Part shown: piece after piece, positions 41,102 to 49,987 of the stretch
How the letters are laid out: every line of letters starts with the position of its first letter
Position numbering within the stretch: the stretch's first letter is position 1
Origin: Croceivirga sp.
GTDB lineage: Bacteria > Bacteroidota > Bacteroidia > Flavobacteriales > Flavobacteriaceae
DNA: 64,000 nt
NCBI GenBank assembly: GCA_028284665.1
Contig: JANQRG010000042.1
Coordinates: 124,001 to 188,000 of the forward strand
Reading direction: 5' to 3'
Notes under the pieces: model-generated
Seen by the model: only the letters and a program-made list of their open reading frames with translations
Databases searched by the model: none
Told to the model about the DNA's origin: nothing
Position numbers and translations under genes: made by a program

Positions 41102-41402
41102 GATACTTTTTCTACTAAGGACACACCGAAATAGAAAAGGTTACATCTGAAAATCAAAAAGATAAGAACCCCATTATTTTTAGTAAAAGTTCTCAGGGGT
41201 TATATATTGAAGGAGTATGGCTGCCAATTTCACTACGTTTTTTAGTATTCCGTTTTGTTGAGAATAGGATGTGAGCACAGTAGCAATCCCTGTTCAAGGA
41301 GAAGATTCTTTACCTATTCGAATTGAAATACAAAACCCCGGCAGTCACCGGGGTGTCTTTTATGGAGGAAAGTTGAATTATAGTACTGTTAAGCGCCAGT
41401 TT
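41102..41402. other. 301-bp intergenic region
   Basis: Separates the esterase start from the M20 hydrolase stop. Holds the terminator at 41332-41354; otherwise nothing recognised. Confidence 0.5.
41332..41354 (-). terminator. Terminator of the M20 hydrolase gene
   Basis: On the minus strand: ACCCCGG, loop TGACTG, CCGGGGT followed by TTT. It lies about 50 bp after the stop at 41403. Confidence 0.7.
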
Positions 41403-42884
41403 TTATCGTACCTTATTTTGATCTTTTCGATACTCCAAAGGTGGCATCATGTCTCCAACCAGTGGCTCATACACCAAGCTACCCAGCCTTTTCTTAAATT
41501 CATTTTGGGCCTCCTGGATCAACGATGGATTCAGTATGAGATCTTTACCCGTCAGTGCCATTGTCTTGGCCGCGGACATCATACCTTTAAAGCCTATTGA
41601 CATTCCATCGGCCGCCACTGCTTGCCAGCTATGTGCTGCTGTACCGGGCACCCAGGTTGCAGTACCCAAACCTACCGTAGGTACCACATAGCTCACATCA
41701 CCTACATCTGTAGAGGCAGAAAAGTGGGACAGTTTATAGGGTTGGATGTCCTTGGCGTTGCTCAAAGGAGGAACCTTAGTAGCGTTGAAAGACTCTTGAA
41801 TCTTTTGGGCAAACTCCAATTCTTTTGCATCGTATTCAACACCACCGACAATGCTAAGATTTTTGTGCATTGTCTTTGCTAAGGTCTCATTGGGTAAAAG
41901 GCCATACATTCCTGAGACAATCTCTATTTCCATCGTAGTACCGGTCCCCATAGCGGCTCCTTCCGCCGCTTTGACTACGCGTTCCCACATTTGTTTCACT
42001 TCCGTCACATCGGGATGGCGCACCATATATTCCACCACGGCGTAATCCGGAACGACATTAGCCGCAAGACCTCCATTGGTAATCACATAGTGTATTCTGC
42101 TTCTTTGATCCACGTGTTCGCGCATCATGTTGACCATATGATTCATGGCTTCAACCCCATCCAAAGCCGACCTCCCCCGATCCGGAGAACCTGCAGCATG
42201 TGAACTTTGGCCACTGAATTTAAAATAGCCATGCATGACCGCATTGCAGGTAGAGGCATTGGCAATATTACGGTCTGCTGGGTGCCAGTTAATGACTGCA
42301 TCGACATCTTTTAACAGGCCGTCACGAACCATATAGACCTTACCACCCCCACCTTCTTCGGCCGGTGTACCAAATATCTTCAGGGTCGCCTGGACATTGT
42401 TGGTATCTATCCATTCCTTTAGCGCGATACCCGAGGCAATAACTGCAGTACCAAAAAGATTGTGCCCACATCCATGCCCATTTCCACCTTCAACCAGCAC
42501 GGACTTATAGGGAACGGCATCCTGTGACAATCCTGGAAGTGCATCAAATTCCGCCAAAAAACCAAGCACCGGACCTCCGTTGCCGTAGGTAGCCACAAAT
42601 GAAGTGGGCATATCCGCGACCCCGGTTTCAACATTAAAACCGGCTGCTCTGAGTTCGTCGGCCAATAGTTTTGAACTGGTATATTCCAAATACCCTAGTT
42701 CCGGGTTTTCCCAAATTTCCCGGGCCACTTTCGAGAATTGAGCTGTCTTAGTATCCAATGATTTAATAATAAAGTCATCATTGTCAATTTCTTGGACGTC
42801 CAAAGAGGTTGCCATATTGCCTTCCTGGCCCATTGCCACATTGCACAATAGCACTAAACAAATTCCTAGTAACTGTTTTTTCAT
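41403..42884 (-). CDS. M20-family amidohydrolase, AbgB-like, exported
   Basis: 493 residues with a signal peptide (LLGICLVLLCNVAMGQE). The zinc-dependent M20D core resembles AbgB (p-aminobenzoyl-glutamate hydrolase subunit): WENPELGYLEYTSSKLLADEL, FLAEFDALPGLSQ, GHGCGHNLFG, FGTPAEEGGGGKVYM, and the dimerisation domain GQSSHAAGSPDRGRSALDG. Expected to hydrolyse N-acylated amino acids or peptides in the periplasm; the substrate is not determined. No partner AbgA gene adjacent. Confidence 0.9.
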   Translation of the reverse strand: MKKQLLGICLVLLCNVAMGQEGNMATSLDVQEIDNDDFIIKSLDTKTAQFSKVAREIWENPELGYLEYTSSKLLADELRAAGFNVETGVADMPTSFVATYGNGGPVLGFLAEFDALPGLSQDAVPYKSVLVEGGNGHGCGHNLFGTAVIASGIALKEWIDTNNVQATLKIFGTPAEEGGGGKVYMVRDGLLKDVDAVINWHPADRNIANASTCNAVMHGYFKFSGQSSHAAGSPDRGRSALDGVEAMNHMVNMMREHVDQRSRIHYVITNGGLAANVVPDYAVVEYMVRHPDVTEVKQMWERVVKAAEGAAMGTGTTMEIEIVSGMYGLLPNETLAKTMHKNLSIVGGVEYDAKELEFAQKIQESFNATKVPPLSNAKDIQPYKLSHFSASTDVGDVSYVVPTVGLGTATWVPGTAAHSWQAVAADGMSIGFKGMMSAAKTMALTGKDLILNPSLIQEAQNEFKKRLGSLVYEPLVGDMMPPLEYRKDQNKVR

Positions 42885-43524
42885 TTTTGCTGTTTCTTTA
42901 ATTATTGATGATCTATGGTCCTTGTATGTCGAAGGAAGGTAACCGGAGAAAAAAGAATAGCTCCCATTTCAAAGTTTTTTTTATGTCTTCCTTATTCAAT
43001 GTTGTGACTAGGTTAAGATACTAGAAATTAGAAACATTACCTATCCAAAAAGATTCAAAAATCACGGAAGCGCCGAGAGGAGAAAGAGGGTCTTTTTTGA
43101 ACTGGTCAATTCGAGTGTTTTTGGAGCTTTTCAAAGGGTAAAATCAGAATGATATCAAAATACCGTTTTTGAACGTCAACAATTCTGCTCTTTCTGGCGA
43201 TCATTTGCCAATGAATCCAAACAACACGGGCTAGCTAATTACAGGACGCTTTAAAAGTTCATTTTAGGCGACTTTAAAATTGAATTGATTAACAGGAAGT
43301 GTTGGTTTTTCAAGGTATCGTAACAAGTTGTGTTGCTTAATCCTGGGGCGTTTTCCCCAAAATTCTTAATACAATCCTTTGGTCAACCACAAAATCCCAT
43401 TCCTGAACAAGTTTTTAAACCAATTAATTCGGGCTTATGTCAGTAGAATTCCCAAAGGAGTCCCTCAATTCTCCGATTTTAGAATTAGCTTTATAATACG
43501 CTAGGTAGGATTGATAGAAAGAAT
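42885..43524. other. 640-bp gene-poor region
   Basis: No convincing gene. On the minus strand 43366-43264 is open for 33 codons and reads protein-like (EFWGKRPRIKQHNLLRYLEK then a stop), but it has no start. It may be a decayed gene end. No inverted terminal repeats or target duplications seen. Confidence 0.4.
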
Positions 43525-43836
43525 ATGAAGGGTTCCTTGTATAAAATATGTCCAAAATGTAAAAGACCAAACATCAACCGCGATTATTGTGAGTATTGCG
43601 GCACGATTATCAATATATATCTAAAAAGGAGGTTAGAGCGAAGGCAGCAAGAAGATGAAAAAAGACGTTTGGAAAAGGAGAGCGGTAAAATTGGTTTTAC
43701 CACCTTCTTTGAAAATGCAAGGGAGCATCCGAATTGGTTCATTCGCATTTTTGCCAAACTCCTCTACTCCGTTTGGGTAGTGGTCATTGCCATTGGTTCT
43801 TTTCTCGCATTCTTATTGGGGTATGTTGCAGCCTAA
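43525..43836 (+). CDS. Small zinc-ribbon membrane protein, 103 aa
   Basis: N-terminal zinc ribbon with two Cys pairs (ICPKCKRP and YCEYCGTI), then a strongly charged helix (LKRRLERRQQEDEKRRLEKE) and one C-terminal membrane segment (LLYSVWVVVIAIGSFLAFLLG). The ribbon and charged helix are presumably cytosolic. The downstream membrane-protein gene starts inside its last codons (14-bp overlap), so the two are translationally linked. No named family; function unknown. Confidence 0.72.
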   Translation: MKGSLYKICPKCKRPNINRDYCEYCGTIINIYLKRRLERRQQEDEKRRLEKESGKIGFTTFFENAREHPNWFIRIFAKLLYSVWVVVIAIGSFLAFLLGYVAA

Positions 43837-44242
43837 GAAAAGTCCAATGGGGATGGGACATTTGCTTTATCGGTTGAGTAGACGATACATCTTATGGTTC
43901 GGTCTGATGGGTATGTCAGTTTATCTTCTCCAACAATTGAATGTGGAATTACCCAAACTTCTAAACAATCACCTTAATGATCTGTTGTGCATGCCCATTG
44001 TACTAGGTATAGCCCAGTTGGCTGTACGTTATCTTAGATCCGATCCAGGTATTTTTCTATCATTACCTCTTCAATTGTGTGTTACCCTCCTGTTCTGTTT
44101 TTATTTCGAATGGCATTTGCCAACGGTCAATCCCCGTTACACAGCGGACTGGATTGATGTATTGTGCTATTTTTCTGGGACAGGTTGGTTTTATATCCTT
44201 AACCGATTTCGTTTGCGGTGGACAAGTCCGATGTCATTCTAA
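43823..44242 (+). CDS. Small polytopic membrane protein, 139 aa
   Basis: From ATG 43823 (MLQPKKSPMGMGHLLYRL). About four hydrophobic segments: YILWFGLMGMSVYLLQQL, LLCMPIVLGIAQLAVRYL, IFLSLPLQLCVTLLFCFYFE and WIDVLCYFSGTGWFYILNRF. The motif YFEWHLPTVNPRYTADWID is characteristic; from memory, similar short flavobacterial proteins are sometimes labelled magnesium citrate transporter, but this label is weakly founded. Overlaps the zinc-ribbon gene by 14 bp. Confidence 0.72.
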   Translation: MLQPKKSPMGMGHLLYRLSRRYILWFGLMGMSVYLLQQLNVELPKLLNNHLNDLLCMPIVLGIAQLAVRYLRSDPGIFLSLPLQLCVTLLFCFYFEWHLPTVNPRYTADWIDVLCYFSGTGWFYILNRFRLRWTSPMSF

Positions 44243-44365
44243 AATACAATGGCATGTCCCACTATAATCGACACATTGATCCATAAAATCAAGATGCACC
44301 TAATGTTCTGCAGCTTACATTTCAGGTAAAAAAAAGACATTGCTAATCGCTTTTTGAGATCCTAG

Positions 44366-44402
44366 GGCAAAAAAATACCATTACTGGTCATATATTGAGA
44401 GG
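44366..44402 (+). promoter_or_regulatory. Fucose-type operator upstream of ppsA
   Basis: GGCAAAAAAATACCAT, matching the fucose-locus sites GGCAAAAAAAGTATCAT with one base missing, followed by the second half-site (GGTCATATATTGAGAGG). It lies 57 bp before TACCTTTA (44423-44430, 7 of 8 to TAnnTTTG), the same architecture as the fucose promoters. ppsA starts 66 bp after that box. Probably an AraC-type activator site. Confidence 0.65.
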
Positions 44403-44422
44403 TTGAGCGCTAATTAAGTAAG

Positions 44423-44430
44423 TACCTTTA
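44423..44430 (+). promoter_or_regulatory. -7 box of ppsA
   Basis: TACCTTTA, one mismatch to TAnnTTTG. No TTG at -33, as expected for an activator-dependent promoter. Confidence 0.5.
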
Positions 44431-44496
44431 TCTCCTAAAAAGTGTAAGCGAAAGTATACTAAGAAGTATACAATTGCTCTCTTCAAATAAAAAGAA

Positions 44497-46962
44497 ATGA
44501 TAATGAGAGATAAAAGAAACCCAGAATTTATCATTTGGTTGAATGATTTAGGCATTAAAGATTTACCCAGGGTAGGTGGTAAAAACGCCTCACTCGGTGA
44601 GATGATTAAAAATCTTACCAGGCAACAAATAAAAATTCCAAATGGTTTTGCTATAACCATAGATGCATTTGATGCTTTTATTGAAGAGAATCAACTGAAA
44701 GAAAAAATCGAAGGAGTATTAAAAAAACTCGAGGTAGCAGACATCATCAATTTAAGAAAATGTGGCTCTGAAATTCGCAAACTAATTTCAAACGGGAAGT
44801 TTCCTGTTTCCTTGGAAAAAGCTATTCTCAATTCATATTATCAATTATCCGAAGCGTACAATCAGGAAGCCACGGATATTGCAGTACGTTCATCTGCTAC
44901 AGCGGAAGACTTACCGGATGCCTCATTCGCAGGACAACAATCTACCTATCTCAATATAAGAGGTGGGGAAATGTTATTGACCGCCATTCGCAGTTGTTTT
45001 GCATCACTATATACGGATAGGGCCATTTCATATCGTTCTTCAAGAGGATTCGATCATTTTTCTGTAAAATTATCGGTTTGTGTACAAAAAATGGTTCGTG
45101 CGGATTTAGGGGCTTCAGGGGTTGCTTTCTCTTTAGATACTGAAAGTGGCTTTAAGGATGTTGTGCTCATCAACGGCGCATATGGCCTTGGGGAACTTGT
45201 CGTAGGAGGGGAAGTATTACCGGACGAATTTCTCGTTTTTAAACCAGCATTGCGAAAAGGGTATAACTCAATTATTGAGAAAAAAATGGGTAGGAAAAGC
45301 CATAAAATGGTCTATGGAAGCAAGCCTTTTGAAACGGTCAGGAAAGTACCGGTAGACAAAAACCAACAAGAATCCTTTTGCATTGATGAAAAACAGATTA
45401 TTAAGTTGGCCAAATGGGTTCAAAAAATTGAAGAATACTACTCGTCAATTCATGGTAAATGGTGTCCTATGGATATTGAATGGGCTTTGGATGGGCTCAC
45501 CAATGAACTGTATATCGTACAGGCAAGACCCGAAACAATTCACTCACAAATTGAAACGGATACCATTAGAGAATATAAAATTGAAGAAAAAAATCTGGAA
45601 CAACACTTAATCCTGGAAGGTGTGGCAGTAGGTGATAAAATCGGCTCAGGGATTGTACGCCGGATTTTTACGCTTGATGGAAGGGATGGAAGTGCAGACG
45701 AAACCGAATTCAAAGACGGTGAAGTATTAGTGACGGAAATGACAGACCCCGATTGGGAGCCACTCATGAAAAAAGCCTCTGCAATTATTACCGAGAAAGG
45801 GGGAAGAACCTGTCATGCGGCCATTGTTGCTCGTGAAATTGGAGTTCCCGCTATTGTTGGTGCCATAGGTGCGGGAAGTGTTGTGGAAAATGGTCAGGAG
45901 ATCACAGTGTCCTGTTCGGAAGGAAGTATTGGTAAAATATACAAGGGCAGGATACACTACAAAATTAAAGAGACCGCATATTCGGATTTTCCAGTTACCA
46001 AAACTCCGATCATGATGAATATAGGTTCCCCGGAGTTGGCTTTTCAATATAGCAGGATCCCGAATGCTGGGGTCGGATTGGCTCGGGAAGAATTCATTAT
46101 AAACAACCATATCAGGGCACATCCACTTGCCCTACTAAAGCATAGACAATTAAAAGATGCCCAGTTATCGAAGTCCATTAAACAGCTTATCGAAGGATAT
46201 GACTCTGAAGAGGAATTTTTTATTAACAAGCTAGCGCAAGGTATCGCTAAGATTGCTGCAGCGTTTTATCCGAAAAGGGTCATCACCCGATTATCCGACT
46301 TTAAGAGCAACGAGTATTACAATTTATTGGGAGGTAAATATTTTGAGCCAACAGAAGAAAACCCCATGATTGGTTGGAGGGGTGCAGCAAGATACTACTC
46401 AGACACATTTAGAGAAGCTTTTGTTTTAGAATGTAAAGCATTAAACAAAGTAAGAGATGAATTTGGTTTTGAGAACATTACAGTGATGATTCCTTTTTGC
46501 AGAACGCCACAAGAATTGGAAAAAGTCCTGGAAATAATGAATGAAAATGGGCTAAGGAGGGGAGATCGGGGTCTTGAAATATACTTAATGGCCGAATTAC
46601 CTTCAAATATTCTGTTGGCAGAACATTTTGCGCCAATGATTGATGGTTTTTCAATAGGTTCGAATGATTTGACACAACTGACCTTGGGTTTGGATAGAGA
46701 TTCAAATCTTGTCGCCCACTTATATGATGAACGAAACGAAGCTGTGAAAATCATGATCAAGAATCTGTTGGTAACCGCAAAGAAGTATGGTACAAAGGTG
46801 GGTATATGCGGTCAGGGACCTTCCGACTTTCCGGATTTTTCAGAGTTTTTGGTTAATGAGGGCATTGATACCATTTCTGTAACCCCTGATTCCATGTTGA
46901 AGACACTAAAGGTGATTAGTGAGGTTGAATCGTTGAGAGACGAAAGCAATCCGATTCAATAG
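44497..46962 (+). CDS. ppsA: Phosphoenolpyruvate synthase
   Basis: 821 residues. Converts pyruvate and ATP to PEP, AMP and phosphate, the gluconeogenic entry point from pyruvate. N-terminal ATP-binding domain (PRVGGKNASLGEMI, VRSSATAEDLPDASFAGQQ), phospho-His domain (TEKGGRTCHAAIVAREIGVP), and C-terminal PEP-binding barrel (IGSNDLTQLTLGLDRDS, VGICGQGPSDFPDF). Pyruvate phosphate dikinase is less likely because of the PpsA-type PEVLYS-free, GQGPSDFP-ending layout. The upstream fucose-type operator suggests coinduction with fucose catabolism, whose products are pyruvate and lactate. Confidence 0.95.
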   Translation: MIMRDKRNPEFIIWLNDLGIKDLPRVGGKNASLGEMIKNLTRQQIKIPNGFAITIDAFDAFIEENQLKEKIEGVLKKLEVADIINLRKCGSEIRKLISNGKFPVSLEKAILNSYYQLSEAYNQEATDIAVRSSATAEDLPDASFAGQQSTYLNIRGGEMLLTAIRSCFASLYTDRAISYRSSRGFDHFSVKLSVCVQKMVRADLGASGVAFSLDTESGFKDVVLINGAYGLGELVVGGEVLPDEFLVFKPALRKGYNSIIEKKMGRKSHKMVYGSKPFETVRKVPVDKNQQESFCIDEKQIIKLAKWVQKIEEYYSSIHGKWCPMDIEWALDGLTNELYIVQARPETIHSQIETDTIREYKIEEKNLEQHLILEGVAVGDKIGSGIVRRIFTLDGRDGSADETEFKDGEVLVTEMTDPDWEPLMKKASAIITEKGGRTCHAAIVAREIGVPAIVGAIGAGSVVENGQEITVSCSEGSIGKIYKGRIHYKIKETAYSDFPVTKTPIMMNIGSPELAFQYSRIPNAGVGLAREEFIINNHIRAHPLALLKHRQLKDAQLSKSIKQLIEGYDSEEEFFINKLAQGIAKIAAAFYPKRVITRLSDFKSNEYYNLLGGKYFEPTEENPMIGWRGAARYYSDTFREAFVLECKALNKVRDEFGFENITVMIPFCRTPQELEKVLEIMNENGLRRGDRGLEIYLMAELPSNILLAEHFAPMIDGFSIGSNDLTQLTLGLDRDSNLVAHLYDERNEAVKIMIKNLLVTAKKYGTKVGICGQGPSDFPDFSEFLVNEGIDTISVTPDSMLKTLKVISEVESLRDESNPIQ

Positions 46963-47139
46963 TATTGCGCTATTTCCAGTTTAACTCATTCGACAAACGG
47001 CAGAAATCCCTAAAGTTCAATACGTTCTTTTTTGAGAACACCTGGGTGGTTTTCCTAAAAATAAATGGCGTATCTCCTTTCAAAATCGAATTGTAAGAGG
47101 TACTCTCAGCTGATTTTCATCGAAAACGAGCCTCCTGAG

Positions 47140-48309
47140 CTAGGGCTGGAAACCGTCTTTTGAGAGATACTTAGGAAAATCCTGGACGTGTTCGCAGCAA
47201 ATTTGTTCCATTACCTGTTGTAATTGTCTTTTCAAAATGGAAATTGTATGTTGCCCTCCTTTTTTACCTAATGCAGCAACGCCATACATAAAGGAACGTC
47301 CCAAAAAGGTGAATTGGGCGCCGCTGGCCATGCATCGTGCTATATCGGGTCCGGAACGAATACCACTGTCCATCATCACGGTTGTTCTATTGCCATACTT
47401 TTTTGCGATACGGACCAGGGGTCTTAAGGAAGACTCTCCGGCATCCAATTGCCGGCCACCATGGTTGGAAACAATAATACCATCCAATCCCAACCTAATT
47501 GCCATTTCGGCATCAGCCTCAGAGGCCACACCTTTCAGAACCAATTTCCCTTTCCACATATCGCGAATAGGTTTGATCTTTTCTTCAAACAGCCTACCCG
47601 AAAAAGTCTCATCCATAAACCTGCCCAATTGCTTTAAATCAAGGTTTTTGGGCATATAAGGTTTGAGTGTCTCGAAGTTGGGTTGGCCGTAAATCAATGT
47701 CTGAGTGGCCCAGTGAGGTTTGCCCATGATTTGAAGAATGTTATTGAGGGTCATCTTGGGAGGCATTGCCAAACCGTTTCGTATATCCCGGGGACGATAT
47801 CCAAAAGTGGGAACATCACACAAAATTACCAGGACAGGGCATTGAGCAGCTTCAGCTCTCTTGATAATATCATTTCGTAGAGTGTCCTTGGTAGGGTGAT
47901 ACAATTGGAACCACGCTCTTCCTTCGGTAAGTTCACTGATACGTTCTATTGGACTTGTAGTAACTGTACTTAAGATAAAAGGGATGTTGTGTTCAAAGGC
48001 TGCTTTTGCTAGTATTTCGGGGGCCTTGGGCCACATGAGTCCCTGTAGTCCGACTGGAGCAATGCCAAAGGGGGCATCATAGGTATGTCCAAATAGTTGC
48101 GTTTTTTGGCTGCTATGGGAATGCCTTTCCAGATATCGTGGTACCAATTCCACTTCGCGGATATCCGAGGTGTTTTTTTTCAGGTTCACATCCTCGTTAC
48201 AGCCTCCATCCAAATATTCAAAAGCAAATTTTGGTATTTTTCTTTTTGCCTTTTTTCTAAGATCCTCAACAGAGGGGTATCGGGAATCAAATACGATCGG
48301 AACAGCCAT
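47140..48309 (-). CDS. lldD: FMN-dependent L-lactate dehydrogenase / alpha-hydroxy-acid oxidase
   Basis: 389 residues. Oxidises L-lactate to pyruvate with FMN. Features of the family: the N-terminal DLRKKAKRKIPKFAFEYLDGG, FGIAPVGLQGLMWP, ILSTVTTSPIERI, WFQLYHP, VLKGVASEADAEMA, and the catalytic His in IIVSNHGGRQLD, followed by the MMDSGIRSGPDIARCMASGA phosphate-binding end. It is the last gene of the fucose operon, 12 bp after the mutarotase. Since this route yields L-lactate, lactate is the likely substrate. Confidence 0.93.
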   Translation of the reverse strand: MAVPIVFDSRYPSVEDLRKKAKRKIPKFAFEYLDGGCNEDVNLKKNTSDIREVELVPRYLERHSHSSQKTQLFGHTYDAPFGIAPVGLQGLMWPKAPEILAKAAFEHNIPFILSTVTTSPIERISELTEGRAWFQLYHPTKDTLRNDIIKRAEAAQCPVLVILCDVPTFGYRPRDIRNGLAMPPKMTLNNILQIMGKPHWATQTLIYGQPNFETLKPYMPKNLDLKQLGRFMDETFSGRLFEEKIKPIRDMWKGKLVLKGVASEADAEMAIRLGLDGIIVSNHGGRQLDAGESSLRPLVRIAKKYGNRTTVMMDSGIRSGPDIARCMASGAQFTFLGRSFMYGVAALGKKGGQHTISILKRQLQQVMEQICCEHVQDFPKYLSKDGFQP

Positions 48310-48321
48310 AGTAAGGTGGAG

Positions 48322-48651
48322 TTATAATTGAAATATTTTTTCCATCAATACCCATTTTTCGCCTGGTTTTGCCGTGGGAATAGACTGTTGGTATGTCCAC
48401 ATCAGCATTTCCCATTGCTGTACTACAGTATTGGTAAAATCCATTTTTTCCTTTTTTTCAAAGGAAAAAGTAGCATCCACTTCCATAATCATAAAGAGCC
48501 TGTTATGGAAACGGTAGATCTGCATGTCCTCTATGCCGCTTTTTTTGATACTTTCCAAGACCTCCGGCCAGACTTTTTTGTGATGGTCCACATAGTCTTG
48601 GATTAACTTGTCATCTCTTTTTAAATCCAATGCAAAACAATACCGCTTCAT
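48322..48651 (-). CDS. L-rhamnose/L-fucose mutarotase (RhaM-like)
   Basis: 109 residues, DUF718/RhaM fold. Interconverts pyranose anomers of 6-deoxy sugars. Matches the family in MKRYCFALDLKRDDKLIQDY, HHKKVWPEVLESIKKSGIEDMQIYRFHN (read in parts), RLFMIMEVD and WEMLMWTYQQSIP. The position between fucP and lldD in the fucose operon points to L-fucose as substrate rather than L-rhamnose. It would provide the anomer used by the fucose dehydrogenase. Confidence 0.92.
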   Translation of the reverse strand: MKRYCFALDLKRDDKLIQDYVDHHKKVWPEVLESIKKSGIEDMQIYRFHNRLFMIMEVDATFSFEKKEKMDFTNTVVQQWEMLMWTYQQSIPTAKPGEKWVLMEKIFQL

Positions 48652-48664
48652 TAGAGGTTTCCGT

Positions 48665-49987
48665 TTAACGTTTAAAATAATTGGTCTTCATAGTTCTATA
48701 GCCGTAAAGCGCTACAACTAAAAAACTTACCAATGGTAGCACAAAGGAAAAGTTTACCTCCGGAACTCCCATTATCCGAACATCAGCATATCCGGACCCT
48801 CCCAGGTCAAGCAATTTACCTTGCAACACCGGCATAAGGGCACCCCCTACGATGGCCATTACTAAAAAGGCGGATGCTGTTTTGGCATCATCTCCCAGTC
48901 CGTTTAAGGCAATTCCATAAATTGTAGGAAACATCAATGACATACAAAACGAAATCATTACCAAACTGTACAGTCCTGGAATGCCATGTATGAATATCGT
49001 CCCTAAGGAAAATACTATAGCTAGTAGGGAAAGGAACATAAGGAGCTTGCCCGAATTGAAGTATTTCAACAAAAAAGTGCAAACAAACCTACCGGTCAAA
49101 AAGACGCCAAGTGCTGCGTAAGCATAGTTGACGGCGTCCCGATTGTTTATTCCCAGGTTTTCGGCATATTGATAGATATAGGTCCAACACATGATCTGGG
49201 CGCCTACATAAAAAAGCTGAGCAATAACTCCTCCATAAAATTGTTCTTTTCTAAAAATACGTTGAATGGATGCCCACATTCCCGTAGCTTGAGATGTATC
49301 CTCCTTGTTCTCGGGCATCTTAACCAATGCCATCAACACCATTAATACAATTACGACGAGACCAAGTATTACGTAGGGATTGCGAATTACCATTAAATCA
49401 GCAGTCTTTATGGCTTCCTTAGTGGGCCCTTCCAAGGTCTCATAGATACTATTGCCATTTTCATCGAGGTCATCTGATTGCAAAGCACCAAGGATAAAGG
49501 CCTGGGCCACAAAGAGCCCGCACAATGCCCCCAGAGGATTAAAAGCTTGTGCGAGGTTGAGTCTTTGTGTAGCGGTTGCTTTGTCACCCATGGATAGAAT
49601 AAATGGGTTGGCGGTAGTTTCTAAAAAGGCCAGACCAAATGTGAGTACATAGAGTGCGATCAGGAAAAAAAAGTAGTTTTCCAATGCCGCAGCAGGATAA
49701 AAAAGCAAAGCTCCGATGGCATACAGGAACATCCCTATCAAAATTCCAGCCCTGTAACTGTATTTTTTTACGACAAAGGCTGCCGGTAATGCCATGGTAA
49801 AATATCCACCATAGAATGCAGCCTGAACCCATGACGCCTGTGTGTTATTGAGTTCCAGGATCTTTTTGAAGGCAGACACCATGGGATTGGTAATGTCATT
49901 GGCAAAACCCCAAAGGGCAAATAATGACGTCACCAATACAAACGGGATCAAAAACTGGTTCGGAACTATCTGAGGCTTTTTTTTCAT
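48665..49987 (-). CDS. fucP: L-fucose:proton symporter
   Basis: 440 residues, 12-span major facilitator protein of the FucP subgroup. The proton-coupling acids known from E. coli FucP are visible in FALWGFANDITNPM (Asp) and FGLAFLETTANPFIL (Glu). It imports L-fucose across the inner membrane. The ATG overlaps the stop of the upstream fucose dehydrogenase by one base. Glucose/galactose members of the family are possible, but the operon fixes the likely substrate. Confidence 0.94.
   Translation of the reverse strand: MKKKPQIVPNQFLIPFVLVTSLFALWGFANDITNPMVSAFKKILELNNTQASWVQAAFYGGYFTMALPAAFVVKKYSYRAGILIGMFLYAIGALLFYPAAALENYFFFLIALYVLTFGLAFLETTANPFILSMGDKATATQRLNLAQAFNPLGALCGLFVAQAFILGALQSDDLDENGNSIYETLEGPTKEAIKTADLMVIRNPYVILGLVVIVLMVLMALVKMPENKEDTSQATGMWASIQRIFRKEQFYGGVIAQLFYVGAQIMCWTYIYQYAENLGINNRDAVNYAYAALGVFLTGRFVCTFLLKYFNSGKLLMFLSLLAIVFSLGTIFIHGIPGLYSLVMISFCMSLMFPTIYGIALNGLGDDAKTASAFLVMAIVGGALMPVLQGKLLDLGGSGYADVRIMGVPEVNFSFVLPLVSFLVVALYGYRTMKTNYFKR

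Noticed and set aside
43255-43300. Imperfect repeat CTTTAAAAGTTCATT / CTTTAAAATTGAATT
   Set aside because: Short, AT-rich and not linked to any gene or symmetric site.
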